Below are positions 1 through 7,684 of a DNA stretch of 37,168 nucleotides, piece after piece. The DNA comes from Brunnivagina elsteri CCALA 953 (GTDB taxonomy: Bacteria > Cyanobacteriota > Cyanobacteriia > Cyanobacteriales > Nostocaceae), in assembly GCF_002289455.1 (NCBI RefSeq), contig NZ_NTFS01000011.1:1-37168 (forward strand), written 5' to 3'. The notes below the pieces were generated by a model that searched no databases, was not told where the DNA came from, and saw nothing but the letters and a program-made list of their open reading frames with translations. Each line of letters starts with the position of its first letter. Within the stretch, counting starts at the first letter, position 1. The translations under genes were made by a program, and so were the position numbers.

Positions 1-237
1 CCCTCCCCCCTCCTGAATCAAGGCACAGTTCCTCGCAAATAGCATTCCCAGCCAGAGACTGGGAACGAGATATGACACAAAAATGGTACGAGCCAAAAGC
101 GTCAAAATTCCATCAAAGTCAACAGCCTAGGCTGGAGCCTGTTAACGAGAGGGTGAGGGTCTTTACCCCTCAACAATTAGCCAACAGTATCCTTAGTAAG
201 GGGAGAGGTTGGAGAGGGGTTCTATATTAGTTAAATT
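1..237. other. Gene-free left edge with hairpins
   Basis: No supported gene. A perfect 7-bp hairpin lies at 45-65 (TTCCCAG, 7-nt loop, CTGGGAA). A second small palindrome, AGGCT-GG-AGCCT, lies at 129-140. The stretch then has C-rich and G-rich text typical of cyanobacterial intergenic repeats. It sits downstream of the minus-strand TPM gene, so the hairpins could stabilise or end that transcript, although no T-run follows them. This role is inference. Confidence 0.5.
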
Positions 238-1047
238 TTAAGACTCCGCATTAGAAGGAGGTCGTCCAAAAACCGGTGAAAGAAAAGAAACAATAGCACC
301 CATTCCGAAACCTGCAACATTGCGAACCAAAGGCAACCATTCCGAAGTTCGCGTCACAACTGGTCCAATACCAAAAGCTAAAAATAAAATCCCCCATAAC
401 GGCGAAAGAATCAATGCCCACTGCCAAGCAAAAATCTCTCCTTCCTTACGTGGTTGTGCTGCAAAACCACAAATGACACCACCAATAGTCGAACTAATCA
501 AAGTCAAAATCCATTGTTCCCGTGGAAGCCCTGGTACGACGCTACAACCACCTTTCAGCAAACAACCCTCAACAGTCTTCAATGTATCAAGAATTGCTTG
601 GTCTTCGCCATTTTCGCGCACATAGTACAAATTCCCAAACCGGGTTTGCAGTTCAATCCAAAAGGTGCGAGATAACAAATCGTATACGGAGTCACCAACG
701 CTAAAGCTGAGAATATTACCCCCACGGGCATCAGCCACAAGCAAAATACTCTTATCATCCAAACCCCAAAAATTAATCACTGCTCGACCAGGACTTTTTT
801 CATACTGAGTTAATACCCGCAATTTCCAACCAGTTTCCTCCTGAAAATTATTCAATTCCTTAATCAAGTTATTTTCTTGTATATCGGTAAGGGTTTTAGC
901 TAAATCGACAACTGGGGTTGCATGATCTGGTAATAAATCTGGGTTGTCATAGGCATAAGCTGGGGTTGGTTGTGTTATCCAAATTGAACCAGCCAAGAAA
1001 AATACCGCCAAAAATGCCAGAATTCGCCGCCAAAAACAGTTTTGCAT
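238..1047 (-). CDS. TPM-domain (Psb32/TLP18.3-like) membrane protein
   Basis: This 269-aa protein is likely a thylakoid or plasma-membrane member of the TPM family (formerly DUF477; Psb32, TLP18.3), whose plant and cyanobacterial members are linked to photosystem II repair. A hydrophobic N-terminus (about residues 8-27) ends in TPAYA, a good signal-peptidase site near residue 32. The TPM domain covers about 40-165, including the VVDLAKTLTDIQ start and the segment ILLVADARGGN. Three hydrophobic segments follow (about 179-196, 209-231 and 243-260). The start is an ATG at 1047 with no upstream alternative needed. It stands alone, with 406 bp separating it from the DUF948 gene. The family call is firm; a Psb32-like role in this organism is inferred. 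Confidence 0.8.
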   Translation of the reverse strand: MQNCFWRRILAFLAVFFLAGSIWITQPTPAYAYDNPDLLPDHATPVVDLAKTLTDIQENNLIKELNNFQEETGWKLRVLTQYEKSPGRAVINFWGLDDKSILLVADARGGNILSFSVGDSVYDLLSRTFWIELQTRFGNLYYVRENGEDQAILDTLKTVEGCLLKGGCSVVPGLPREQWILTLISSTIGGVICGFAAQPRKEGEIFAWQWALILSPLWGILFLAFGIGPVVTRTSEWLPLVRNVAGFGMGAIVSFLSPVFGRPPSNAES

Positions 1048-1453
1048 GGATTGTATATATATAAATCTAAACAGTAATTACCATCAGCTCGTTTTAAAAG
1101 CTTAGAAGAAAAGAGACACATCGTTACACTTTTTAACTTTAATCTAATCTTGGCAACGAAAGCAAAGGGTTTCTACCGACTTCTGGATGATTTTTTCAAA
1201 AAAAGGCAGTTTTCTGAGTGGTAGATGTCAGATTTAGAACTATTGCGATCGCAACAGTTTTTTGAGGAATTCAGGGAAAGTCGAAAAATCCAGGTTTGAA
1301 ATCGTTGTGGTGTCGCAAAGTGAATCAATAGTGAGTTTGAAACAGCTTTTGCCCAAATTATGGTAGGGGCAAACGGTTGTTTGCTCTTATTTCTGCGATT
1401 CTAGTAAAGCTGAAAAATCCAGGTTTGAATAGCAGAATCCTTAAATTCATCAA
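1048..1453. other. Gene-free stretch with 18-bp direct repeat
   Basis: No credible gene in this 406-bp interval. It holds two exact copies of an 18-mer (GAAAAATCCAGGTTTGAA) at 1283-1300 and 1412-1429, 129 bp apart, and a hairpin around 1366-1386 built on GGGGCAAACGGTTGTTTGC. A related GGCAAACGGTT hairpin follows nadC near 34973. These look like dispersed intergenic repeats; their function is unknown. Confidence 0.55.
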
Positions 1454-2059
1454 CTAATCAGAATCTTCCCAATCATCACCAACAGAAGGTTTCATTGATT
1501 TAGGATGCACCTCTTGATCGTCAAATTGACCATCATAACCATTAACCCAACTAACAGATTCTTCATATGTATCCCCATTACGATACATCTCATCCGCAGA
1601 ACGACGACTTTCTTGACGGTATTCCCAGTCATCCCGTGCAGGTAATGGTGATTTTTGATTAGAAGGATATCTTTCATTGCTTCGCTTGACAGGTTTCGCT
1701 CTCGTAAAACTTTTCCAAGCAGCTTTAACCCCAACAAACAAACTACGAGTTCCAACTTGAACATTTTGCGCTTGCTGACGGGCAGAATCTAAACTGCGAT
1801 CGACTTGCTTAACAACCTGCCCCGCACTTTTAACACCTTCACTGACATCATCCGTTAAATCGGTAATTTCCAAACTCGTCATCCGAATTGCATCAAGGGT
1901 AGGTGGTAATTCTCGCGATATAGTATCGAATAACTTTTCAGCACTGCGAGCTGCACGTGCTAATTCCTGCAATACTGGTATGGCAGCTACTAATAACGCA
2001 GCCAAACTAATCGCAACAAAAAGTAGGGATAATCCCAGCCAAAACAGGGGTTCAGTCAC
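1454..2059 (-). CDS. DUF948-family single-TM protein
   Basis: A 201-aa protein with one strong N-terminal membrane segment (about residues 5-30), then a coiled-coil-like helical region (about 33-110) containing the conserved LARAARSAEKLFDTIS stretch typical of cyanobacterial DUF948 proteins. A hydrophilic acidic tail (about 120-201) is probably disordered. The start is GTG at 2059; the MTEPLFWLGLSLL beginning matches the family, as remembered. It follows the YtxH-domain gene by only 21 bp, so the two are likely co-transcribed. This pairing recurs in cyanobacteria and Gram-positives and suggests an envelope or stress-associated complex. The molecular function of the family is not established. 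Confidence 0.8.
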   Translation of the reverse strand: MTEPLFWLGLSLLFVAISLAALLVAAIPVLQELARAARSAEKLFDTISRELPPTLDAIRMTSLEITDLTDDVSEGVKSAGQVVKQVDRSLDSARQQAQNVQVGTRSLFVGVKAAWKSFTRAKPVKRSNERYPSNQKSPLPARDDWEYRQESRRSADEMYRNGDTYEESVSWVNGYDGQFDDQEVHPKSMKPSVGDDWEDSD

Positions 2060-2080
2060 AGTGATGCAATTACCTAAGTA

Positions 2081-2434
2081 TTAACTATCTATATGCTGAG
2101 GCAGATTATCAGAATCCAAGTCTTCTGAAATATTTTCCCTTGCCATTGCTTGCCGATCGCGTACACTCGCTTCAATGCCAGCTGCGATCGCATCTTTCAA
2201 CCTATCTAATGTATCATCCCAATTACGCAAGGCTTGTGTCGAAATTCTGTCAGCCTGAATTTGTACGCTTGTCGATAAATCTTCAGCCAATTCTGGGAGC
2301 GCATTTGCTGATTTTTTCAGTATTTGACGTGTTTCTCGTCCAGTACGTGGTGCTACCAATAAACCTGTTAAGGCTCCTATTGTAGCTCCCAACATTAAAC
2401 CACCAAAAAACTTTCCAGAATTATTATTAGACAT
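2081..2434 (-). CDS. YtxH-domain protein
   Basis: A 117-aa protein of the YtxH family. The N-terminus has the glycine-rich membrane-associated segment GKFFGGLMLGATIGALTGLL (about residues 7-26), followed by the family signature APRTGRETR. The rest is an amphipathic helical region (about 40-100) with a short acidic tail. A strong Shine-Dalgarno, GGAGG, lies 6 nt before the ATG at 2434, fixing the start. It sits immediately upstream of the DUF948 gene on the same strand. YtxH proteins are stress-linked in Bacillus, but their mechanism is unknown. Confidence 0.85.
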   Translation of the reverse strand: MSNNNSGKFFGGLMLGATIGALTGLLVAPRTGRETRQILKKSANALPELAEDLSTSVQIQADRISTQALRNWDDTLDRLKDAIAAGIEASVRDRQAMARENISEDLDSDNLPQHIDS

Positions 2435-2565
2435 CCTATTCCTCCGTCTCTTATACCCATTCTATGCGGGTTTAAACACCTTGCAAAACCCAAAGGCATA
2501 TTATTCCATTTAGCTAGTCTGACATTGAATCAAACCCAAAAGTTGCAGAATATAAGCTCCACTCC

Positions 2566-2880
2566 CTAATTCAATAGCTTTAATTTGCCAAAATAACGGG
2601 AATACAACTGGTACATGAACAATAACAAGCTCAAAAGCTGCCGTATTTGCTGAATTTGCAGTTCCAATACTTGATTGCGTAACCGCAAATTAGAAATGTT
2701 GCCCTGTCGAACATATAAAAAACCTGGTGCTTTTGAAAGAACCACATTAGTGCTACGTTCGGCTACTAATAGAGCATTTGCAGCATTTGTCAGCAACTTT
2801 CGTAGTCGCAACAATCGCCAAGCTGCATAGAGCAACATTAGCGAAATTAAGATATTGATAACAATAACTAACTCTACCAT
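2566..2880 (-). CDS. Small single-TM conserved protein
   Basis: A 104-aa protein with an N-terminal membrane segment (about residues 3-24) followed by a basic stretch (RLLRLRKLL), suggesting an N-out topology. The remainder is Leu/Gln-rich and helical, ending in a second hydrophobic helix (about 80-95, LLSLLLFMYQLY). I do not recognise a named domain. It lies 131 bp upstream of the YtxH gene on the same strand and may share its transcript. The ATG start at 2880 and protein-like composition support a real gene. The context suggests an envelope role, but this is inference. Confidence 0.6.
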   Translation of the reverse strand: MVELVIVINILISLMLLYAAWRLLRLRKLLTNAANALLVAERSTNVVLSKAPGFLYVRQGNISNLRLRNQVLELQIQQIRQLLSLLLFMYQLYSRYFGKLKLLN

Positions 2881-3480
2881 TGCTTGCTTTCTATCCGATT
2901 AAGTACCTTACACAAACTTTATATTCTTGGCAAACCTGTATCTCTAAATCTACGGAGAAAGATTGTCAAAAAATCATGAACCATTGTTCCGAACTAGGGT
3001 ATATACGTAAGTATACTCAGTCAGTACTTGTTATTTTGTTACGTAATTGAACTTATCTGTTAAAAAATATACCTTTTTCTCCCATAGTATTTAACAACGT
3101 GAAGAATATTTTATTATATTTTTTTGATGAAATAGAGGTATAAATACTTGCGTCATCAAAAATGAAATGTAAGTATTAAATCGTTTAATGGATTTAATCC
3201 ACCATATGAACCTAAGTATTATTTATCCCATAGGGTACACTCAAGATGGTTAAAATTTCTACTTTCTAGTCCTAAGAATTAAGTTTTTCAGCCTTTCCCC
3301 ATTATCGCTAAGAGCATTTTTACACTAATTAGAGAGAGATTTAATTCAAACTTTGAACTGCTGACCGTATGGTTTAAATTCAAGGTTAGCAAAATGATTA
3401 CCAGAATGGGTTATATAAACGTTAAGTTTAGGCATCAAATATCGTTTAAGATTAAAGTCTTTGTGTTTTTTTAAAGATAA

Positions 3481-3502
3481 TTCTACGAATATATTCGTAG
3501 AA
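3481..3502. repeat. Perfect 22-bp palindrome, operator-like
   Basis: TTCTACGAATA followed directly by its own reverse complement TATTCGTAGAA, with no spacer. A spacer-free palindrome of this length suits binding by a dimeric regulator, or a cruciform. It lies about 120 bp upstream of the orphan terminator and so near the 5' side of the candidate small RNA. Operator function is inference. Confidence 0.5.
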
Positions 3503-3569
3503 ACACATATTGAGCTACTAACTTTCACCAACAACTAGTCAAACTGAAAAATGATAAGCATTATAAAAT

Positions 3570-3712
3570 CCATTACACAAAATCTCAAATTCATCCTCAA
3601 GTAGGTTTGTGTAATGGTCGAATAGCATCATGCTAGTTGTATTGAATCGAGATAAAAATTACAAGTTTCCCTCAGCTAAACTGCGAACTTCCCGCAAAGA
3701 AGTTCGCTTTTT
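3570..3712 (+). ncRNA. Candidate small RNA with intrinsic terminator
   Basis: Three ordered structures lie on the plus strand and no gene uses them. First is a 12-bp inverted repeat, CCATTACACAAA (3570-3581) with TTTGTGTAATGG (3606-3617). Next comes the short palindrome TAGCATCATGCTA. Last is a 9-bp perfect stem, GCGAACTTC/GAAGTTCGC (3683-3707, 7-nt loop), followed by TTTTT. A possible -10 hexamer TATAAA lies just before the first stem (about 3562), but I see no good -35. The next plus-strand gene starts 300 bp further on, so this is not a gene terminator. No known RNA family is recognised. Confidence 0.4.
3683..3712 (+). terminator. Strong intrinsic terminator
   Basis: A perfect 9-bp stem with a 7-nt loop (CCGCAAA) followed by five T residues at 3708-3712. 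This is the cleanest Rho-independent terminator in the window. No plus-strand gene precedes it within the window, so it implies an unannotated transcript. Confidence 0.75.
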
Positions 3713-4017
3713 CTTAGGATTTAGGGACTTCCAGAAAATAAAATATCCCAATTATATAATTATCAATCATATCATTAGTAGGGGCTGGGTATCCCCGCCC
3801 CTTATATATTGGGACTCTTAGATTCTTAGTTATTACCATAGGATTCGTGAGAGAGGAAGAAATATTTAACAAACAATCATAATTATTAATCAAACTTAAA
3901 ACTAAGTAATTGTGGCAATATATAAAACTTTAATGTAGATCGATCGATACATTGGATATTTAACCCTGAATATAGGTAAGATTAAATGTAATCCTGTTAA
4001 CTAAAGTTGGCAAATAT

Positions 4018-4617
4018 ATGGACACTGAGAGTCTAAATATGTTTACTGCGGAGAGTTTAAGCGACGAAGAGTTTCACAAACTATGGGTAGCAAATAAACA
4101 GTGTCAATTAGAACTCACTGAAACAGGAAAATTAGTGATTATGCCGCTTGATACTTATGGAACTAGTCTCATCAACTCAGAGTTAATAGCTGAATTAGCT
4201 AATTGGAATCATTACAAAAAAGCAGGATATGTATTTTCTGCGACGACAGAATTTCATTTACCCAATGGAGCTTATCGTTGTCCTGATATTTCCTGGATAG
4301 TCTTGGAACGGTGGCAAGCATTGTCACCATCTGAACAAAAGCGTTTTCCTCCCCTTAGTCCTGATTTTGTTGTGGAAGTTGGATACCCCGCAGTCGAGGA
4401 AATGCGGGAAAAAATGTGCGAGTATCTGGAAAATGGGACTCGTTTGGGTTGGTTTATCGATTTGCTAGCATCGCGAGTAGAAATTTATCGGGTTGCGTCT
4501 GAAGTTGAAATCATTAATTTTTCATCAGATAAAACACCAATACTTTCGGGAGAGGATGTGATGCCGGGGTTTAATTTGGATTTGAGTTTGATGTTAGGGA
4601 AGAGAAATTGGGGGTAA
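4018..4617 (+). CDS. Uma2-family (DUF820) PD-(D/E)XK endonuclease-like protein
   Basis: A 199-aa protein of the Uma2/DUF820 family, which has the PD-(D/E)XK nuclease fold and is heavily expanded in cyanobacteria. Visible core: the PD of YRCPDISW (about residue 92), then SPDFVVEV with the catalytic Asp and Glu, then the Lys in MREKMCEYLENG, and the family end motif LGWFIDLLASRVEIYR. The usual SPSD loop after VVEV is replaced by YPAVEE. It is a single gene with an ATG at 4018 and only a weak ribosome-binding site. Many members are suspected remnants or regulators of mobile DNA; their substrate is unknown. Confidence 0.85.
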   Translation: MDTESLNMFTAESLSDEEFHKLWVANKQCQLELTETGKLVIMPLDTYGTSLINSELIAELANWNHYKKAGYVFSATTEFHLPNGAYRCPDISWIVLERWQALSPSEQKRFPPLSPDFVVEVGYPAVEEMREKMCEYLENGTRLGWFIDLLASRVEIYRVASEVEIINFSSDKTPILSGEDVMPGFNLDLSLMLGKRNWG

Positions 4618-4779
4618 TGTATTCTTGGTATTCCCTTACGCAATAAAAGCAAACCCGCAAAATGCGAGATTTATTCCTTCACCATAAAGATTAAAATCCT
4701 TGTAAATGTAACAATTCGGCTAGGATTTTACTAGCAATATATATCAAAATTCCAGGGTATGTAAATTTACAACCCTGCT

Positions 4780-5826
4780 ATGGCTGCTAAGGATTTCTCT
4801 GGTCAAAATGTACTCGGTCAACTTTTTCGCGGTCAAAACCTTAGAAACGCTGACTTTAGCAACGCTATTATTCGCATGGCTGATTTTCGTAATGCAGTTC
4901 TAAAAGAGGCTAATTTTCAGGGTGCAATTCTCGAACAAGCAGATTTACAGTTTGCTGACCTCCAAGCAGCCAACCTCCAGCAAGCAAAGTTACCATTTGC
5001 CAATCTCCAAGGTGCAAATCTCCAAGAAGCGTCACTAATTGAAGCAATGCTTCAAAGTTGTAATCTTCAACAAGCTGACCTCCAAAAAGCTGATTTACAA
5101 AAAGCCAAACTTTCATTTTCCAACCTCCGTCAAGCAACGCTCCAGGATGCAACACTAATACGTGCTGACCTTCAACAAGTAAATCTCGAAGAAGCAATGC
5201 TCCAACGTGCTGATCTTCAGCAAGTAAACCTGCAAAAAGCCAAGCTTAGGGAAGCTAACCTCCAACAAGCAAACTTACAACAAGCGAATCTTCAAGAAGC
5301 AACACTCCAAAAAGCTAACCTCCAGCAAGTTAATCTTCAACAAGCTAACCTCCAACAAGCAAACCTCCAAAAAGCTAATCTCCAACAAGCTAATCTGTTA
5401 TTAGCTGACCTCCAGCAAGCTAAACTTGAAGGTGCTAACCTACAACAAGCCAATTTACAACAAGCAACGCTCCAAAGTGCTGATTTACAAAATGCGGATT
5501 TGCAAAGTGCTGACCTCCAGCAGGCTAAACTTCAATTTGCTAACCTCAGAGGAGCAAGCTTTCAACAAGCAAACCTCCAAAGAGCGAATTTTCAGAGTAG
5601 TAACTTAGAAAATGCTGCCTTTCAGAGTGCAAACCTCCAGCAAGCAAAACTCCAATTTAGCAATCTTCAAGGTGCTGATTTGCAAGGTGCTGATTTGCAA
5701 GATGCTGATTTACACACGACTGACCTGCGGGGAGCTAAGTATTTGACCACAGCACAAATCCAAGCCGCGAAAAATTGGGATAAAGCTATATATAGCGACG
5801 ATTTTCGCAAGCAACTTGATGGGTGA
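4780..5826 (+). CDS. Gln-rich pentapeptide-repeat protein
   Basis: A 348-aa protein made almost wholly of tandem pentapeptides (roughly 60, residues about 15-325) of the A(N/D)LQQ/A(N/D)LQx type. These should fold as a right-handed quadrilateral beta-helix about 60 pentads long. The Gln-Gln bias in the exposed positions is striking; a common motif is A(D/N)LxX. The C-terminal cap LTTAQIQAAKNWDKAIYSDDFRKQL is the standard end of cyanobacterial pentapeptide proteins. There is no signal peptide or second domain, so it is probably cytoplasmic. The repeats make a large shadow frame on the other strand. Function is unknown; some family members mimic DNA or scaffold proteins. Confidence 0.9.
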   Translation: MAAKDFSGQNVLGQLFRGQNLRNADFSNAIIRMADFRNAVLKEANFQGAILEQADLQFADLQAANLQQAKLPFANLQGANLQEASLIEAMLQSCNLQQADLQKADLQKAKLSFSNLRQATLQDATLIRADLQQVNLEEAMLQRADLQQVNLQKAKLREANLQQANLQQANLQEATLQKANLQQVNLQQANLQQANLQKANLQQANLLLADLQQAKLEGANLQQANLQQATLQSADLQNADLQSADLQQAKLQFANLRGASFQQANLQRANFQSSNLENAAFQSANLQQAKLQFSNLQGADLQGADLQDADLHTTDLRGAKYLTTAQIQAAKNWDKAIYSDDFRKQLDG

Positions 5827-5835
5827 ATTGAAATA

Positions 5836-5880
5836 CATTTTTATCGCGCAGAGGCGCAGAGAAGAATATGAGAGTATGAG
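5836..5880. repeat. Purine-rich dispersed repeat, cgcagagg type
   Basis: The CGCAGAGGCGCAGAGAAGAA text after the pentapeptide gene resembles two other places in the window: 25170-25197 (CGCAGAGACGCAGAGACGC) and 32607-32645 (CGCCAAGACGCAGAG). All are intergenic and end in an AAGAAG-like tract. This is one family of short dispersed repeats, of unknown role. Confidence 0.5.
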
Positions 5881-5905
5881 AGTGTGGTCGAAATAGATTG
5901 AATGT

Positions 5906-6556
5906 CTAATCTGGTTCTGTGGGGGTAGTAATAGTAATAGTTTTGCTGTTGCATCGGTTCATTGCTTTTTCGACACCTTGTTTGAGGGATAGTTCGATGC
6001 ATTCCACGACAAAATCAAGTACGTCATTCATTAATTGAGTTTCGGCAACGTTAAATTTACCTAATACGTGGGAGATGCTTCCAGTGTCTTCGACTTTTTC
6101 GTTTTTTGGTCTACCAATACCGATGCGTAATCTGGGAAAATTATCTGTACCCAAATGCGCGATCGCACTTTTCATCCCATTATGTCCACCAGCTGAACCC
6201 GATAGCCGCAATCGTGTTTTTCCTAATGGTAAATCCATATCATCATAAATTATTAAGACGGATTCTGGTTGTAGTTTATACCAATTCATGACGGCGTGAA
6301 TTGACTGTCCCGAAAGATTCATGTAGGTTAAAGGCTTTAATAGACGGACTTTATTACCCTTAGTAGCAGAACCTTCACCGTATTCTCCCTGAAATTTACG
6401 ATTTTCTGATACATTTATTTTCCAAGCATGGGAAAGTGCATCGACAGCAGCAAAACCGATATTGTGGCGTGTGCGATCGTATTTTGGTTCTGGATTACCT
6501 AACCCGACTATTACTTGGGGAATTACTAGAACTTTTTTAGCAGCTGTTTCCGTCAT
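5906..6556 (-). CDS. pth: Peptidyl-tRNA hydrolase
   Basis: A 216-aa cytoplasmic enzyme that frees tRNA from peptidyl-tRNAs dropped by stalled ribosomes. The N-terminal signature VIVGLGNPEPKYDRTRHNIGF is present with the catalytic His at about residue 31; the usual GNPG is GNPE here. Further family blocks are LLKPLTYMNLSGQS, IYDDMDLPLGKTRLR and SAGGHNGMKS. A tail rich in Thr extends past the usual end. The ATG is at 6556. It is followed upstream by tatA and psbH on the same strand, but a 115-bp gap holding a dispersed hairpin separates it from tatA, so co-transcription is uncertain. Confidence 0.95.
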   Translation of the reverse strand: MTETAAKKVLVIPQVIVGLGNPEPKYDRTRHNIGFAAVDALSHAWKINVSENRKFQGEYGEGSATKGNKVRLLKPLTYMNLSGQSIHAVMNWYKLQPESVLIIYDDMDLPLGKTRLRLSGSAGGHNGMKSAIAHLGTDNFPRLRIGIGRPKNEKVEDTGSISHVLGKFNVAETQLMNDVLDFVVECIELSLKQGVEKAMNRCNSKTITITTPTEPD

Positions 6557-6587
6557 CTGAAAATATTTAAATTGGTTAATGATTAGA

Positions 6588-6615
6588 AGAGACGACCCGC
6601 CGAGTCGTCTGTACG
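6588..6615. repeat. Dispersed 28-bp hairpin repeat, copy 1
   Basis: Stem AGACGAC (6590-6596) with GTCGTCT (6604-6610), followed by GTACG. The 28-bp unit matches 9544-9571 at 26 of 28 positions. This copy sits between pth and tatA; the other is inside the alpha-mannosidase reading frame. Confidence 0.75.
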
Positions 6616-6671
6616 GGAGTTGGGAGTTAGGAATTATTTCACCATTATCCTCTTTTTACCCATTATCTAAT

Positions 6672-6920
6672 TTAAACTTCTTCCTTCTGTGCTGATTCAA
6701 TTTGCTTTGGTTCAATTTCTGCGGTAGTCTTGACAGCTTCTTGTAACTGTGTAGCTTCTTTTTGGAATTCGTCTTGAAATTCGCGGGAAGCATCTTGGAA
6801 TCCACGAATTGCTTTACCCACACTTTTACCTATTTCCGGTAATTTTTTTGGACCGAAAACTAGTAATGCAACTACCATAATTAGAGCCATTTCTGGCAAG
6901 CCAATACCAAAAAAATTCAT
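6672..6920 (-). CDS. tatA: TatA/E-family twin-arginine translocase subunit
   Basis: An 82-aa Sec-independent translocase component that forms the pore-like assembly moving folded proteins across the plasma or thylakoid membrane. It has the diagnostic order: a short N-terminus, one membrane segment (about residues 4-21, FGIGLPEMALIMVVALLVF), the FGPKKLPEIGKSVGKAIRGF hinge and amphipathic helix, and a charged tail. The FGPKKLPE motif fits TatA/TatE rather than TatB. The ATG is at 6920, with GAGAGAAT just upstream serving as a ribosome-binding site. psbH lies 300 bp upstream, behind its own terminator, so tatA probably has its own promoter. Confidence 0.93.
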   Translation of the reverse strand: MNFFGIGLPEMALIMVVALLVFGPKKLPEIGKSVGKAIRGFQDASREFQDEFQKEATQLQEAVKTTAEIEPKQIESAQKEEV

Positions 6921-7090
6921 AATTCTCTCCTATAGATTTAAATATCATGCCAGCCAGATAGTACTATAAAATCATATATACAGAAGATTCCAGATAGATG
7001 AAGTACACTTTCTAAACGTGAAAACTCCTAGAAACGAGACATGTCACGTCTAGTCTATATATTATTTCCCATATTTCTAATCATAAATTA

Positions 7091-7112
7091 AAAAACCCGG
7101 TTTTTCCGGGCT
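7091..7112 (-). terminator. Intrinsic terminator downstream of psbH
   Basis: Read on the minus strand: stem CCCGG, a loop of A residues, CCGGG, then a T-run of six. It lies about 110 bp beyond the psbH stop codon, after a second hairpin (CTCCCC/GGGGAG at 7159-7182). It should end the psbH message before tatA. Confidence 0.7.
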
Positions 7113-7220
7113 ACATTTATGCTCAAAACAACTAAAAAGTAGAGTTTCAGCGAGATTTCTCCCCATTAAGCATAACGGGGAGAGAAATTCTATGTTTAAA
7201 GCATTCTCGCTGTATTAGAG

Positions 7221-7424
7221 TTAACTGCCTAAGCTACGCCAATCAACTAATACATCTTCAATTACAATGCTCTTGTTATAGACTTGCAGGATAATAAGCA
7301 AGAAAACGAAAAACAGCCCAATAAAAACAGCCATGACGGGTGTTGTACCCCAGCCAGGAGCCACTTTACCATATTCAGAATTTAAAGGTCTGAGAATATC
7401 TCCCAACCATGTCCGTTGTGCCAT
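7221..7424 (-). CDS. psbH: Photosystem II phosphoprotein-family subunit PsbH
   Basis: A 67-aa thylakoid membrane subunit of photosystem II, involved in QB-site function and complex stability. The N-terminal [26 protein letters not shown] is the strongly conserved cyanobacterial PsbH start, followed by a single membrane helix (about residues 29-48, [19 protein letters not shown]) and the lumenal end [13 protein letters not shown]. Length is normal for the family. It is transcribed divergently from psbN, with 84 bp between the starts. That gap holds AT-rich hexamers that could act as -10 boxes for both directions. Confidence 0.97.
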   Translation of the reverse strand: MAQRTWLGDILRPLNSEYGKVAPGWGTTPVMAVFIGLFFVFLLIILQVYNKSIVIEDVLVDWRSLGS

Positions 7425-7508
7425 AGTTCACCTAATATTGATTGCCGAACCAGTTTTAATTTTCTGTAATATTCTATAAGAATAGCACTCATCAACCATC
7501 AGTTAAAT
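7425..7508. promoter_or_regulatory. Shared psbH/psbN divergent promoter region
   Basis: Only 84 bp separate the psbH and psbN start codons, which point away from each other, so both promoters must lie here or overlap the genes. TATAAG on the plus strand (about 7475) could serve psbN, and TATAGAAT-like text on the minus strand could serve psbH. No clear -35 boxes are visible. Confidence 0.45.
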
Positions 7509-7667
7509 ATGGAACTCGCAACATCTCTTAGCAATTTGGAACCCGCAACGGTAATGATTCTCTCTGTAAGTGCCGTAGTCGTTGCTGTAACCGTAATGTC
7601 TATCTACTTGTCGTTTGGTCCTCCTTCCAAGCAACTTGCAGACCCTTTTGATGACCATGAAGATTAA
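7509..7667 (+). CDS. psbN: Photosystem II assembly protein PsbN
   Basis: A 52-aa single-TM thylakoid protein needed for photosystem II assembly and repair rather than being a true subunit. The body EPATVMILSV...YLSFGPPSKQLADPFDDHED is the conserved PsbN sequence, with the FGPPSKQLxDPF motif after the membrane helix. The family's usual protein is about 43 aa, beginning MEPATV. Here the ATG at 7509 gives nine extra residues (MELATSLSN), and the codon aligned with the usual Met is TTG at 7536. Either start is possible; neither has a clear ribosome-binding site. The gene is divergent from psbH. It is short enough to be missed by size-filtered gene finding. Confidence 0.93.
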   Translation: MELATSLSNLEPATVMILSVSAVVVAVTVMSIYLSFGPPSKQLADPFDDHED

Positions 7668-7684
7668 ATATTAGGAATTGGGGT

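Larger units (their letters stand above)
2881..4017. other. 1.1-kb AT-rich gene-free region
   Basis: No convincing protein-coding gene. Two short open frames (3346-3534 minus, beginning with a TTG, and 3630-3821 plus) have no ribosome-binding site and no recognisable product; the second runs through a terminator hairpin. Structured DNA here includes an AATACTT/AAGTATT inverted repeat (3143-3177), a perfect 22-bp palindrome (3481-3502), a 12-bp inverted repeat (3570-3617) and a terminator (3683-3712). The last two are listed separately as a candidate small RNA. Confidence 0.6.

Noticed and set aside
3346-3534. A 62-codon minus-strand open frame
   Set aside because: It starts with TTG without a ribosome-binding site and overlaps the 22-bp palindrome; no motif is visible. 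It cannot be excluded, but it is not supported.
3630-3821. A 63-codon plus-strand open frame
   Set aside because: It passes straight through the perfect terminator hairpin at 3683-3712, has no ribosome-binding site and no recognisable product.
4018-4617. Uma2 gene as an active mobile element
   Set aside because: The family is linked to mobile DNA by abundance only; no terminal repeats or transposase lie next to it.
4910-5197. A long minus-strand open frame opposite the pentapeptide gene
   Set aside because: It is a shadow caused by the regular codon pattern of the repeats; it lacks family features and lies within a well-supported gene.
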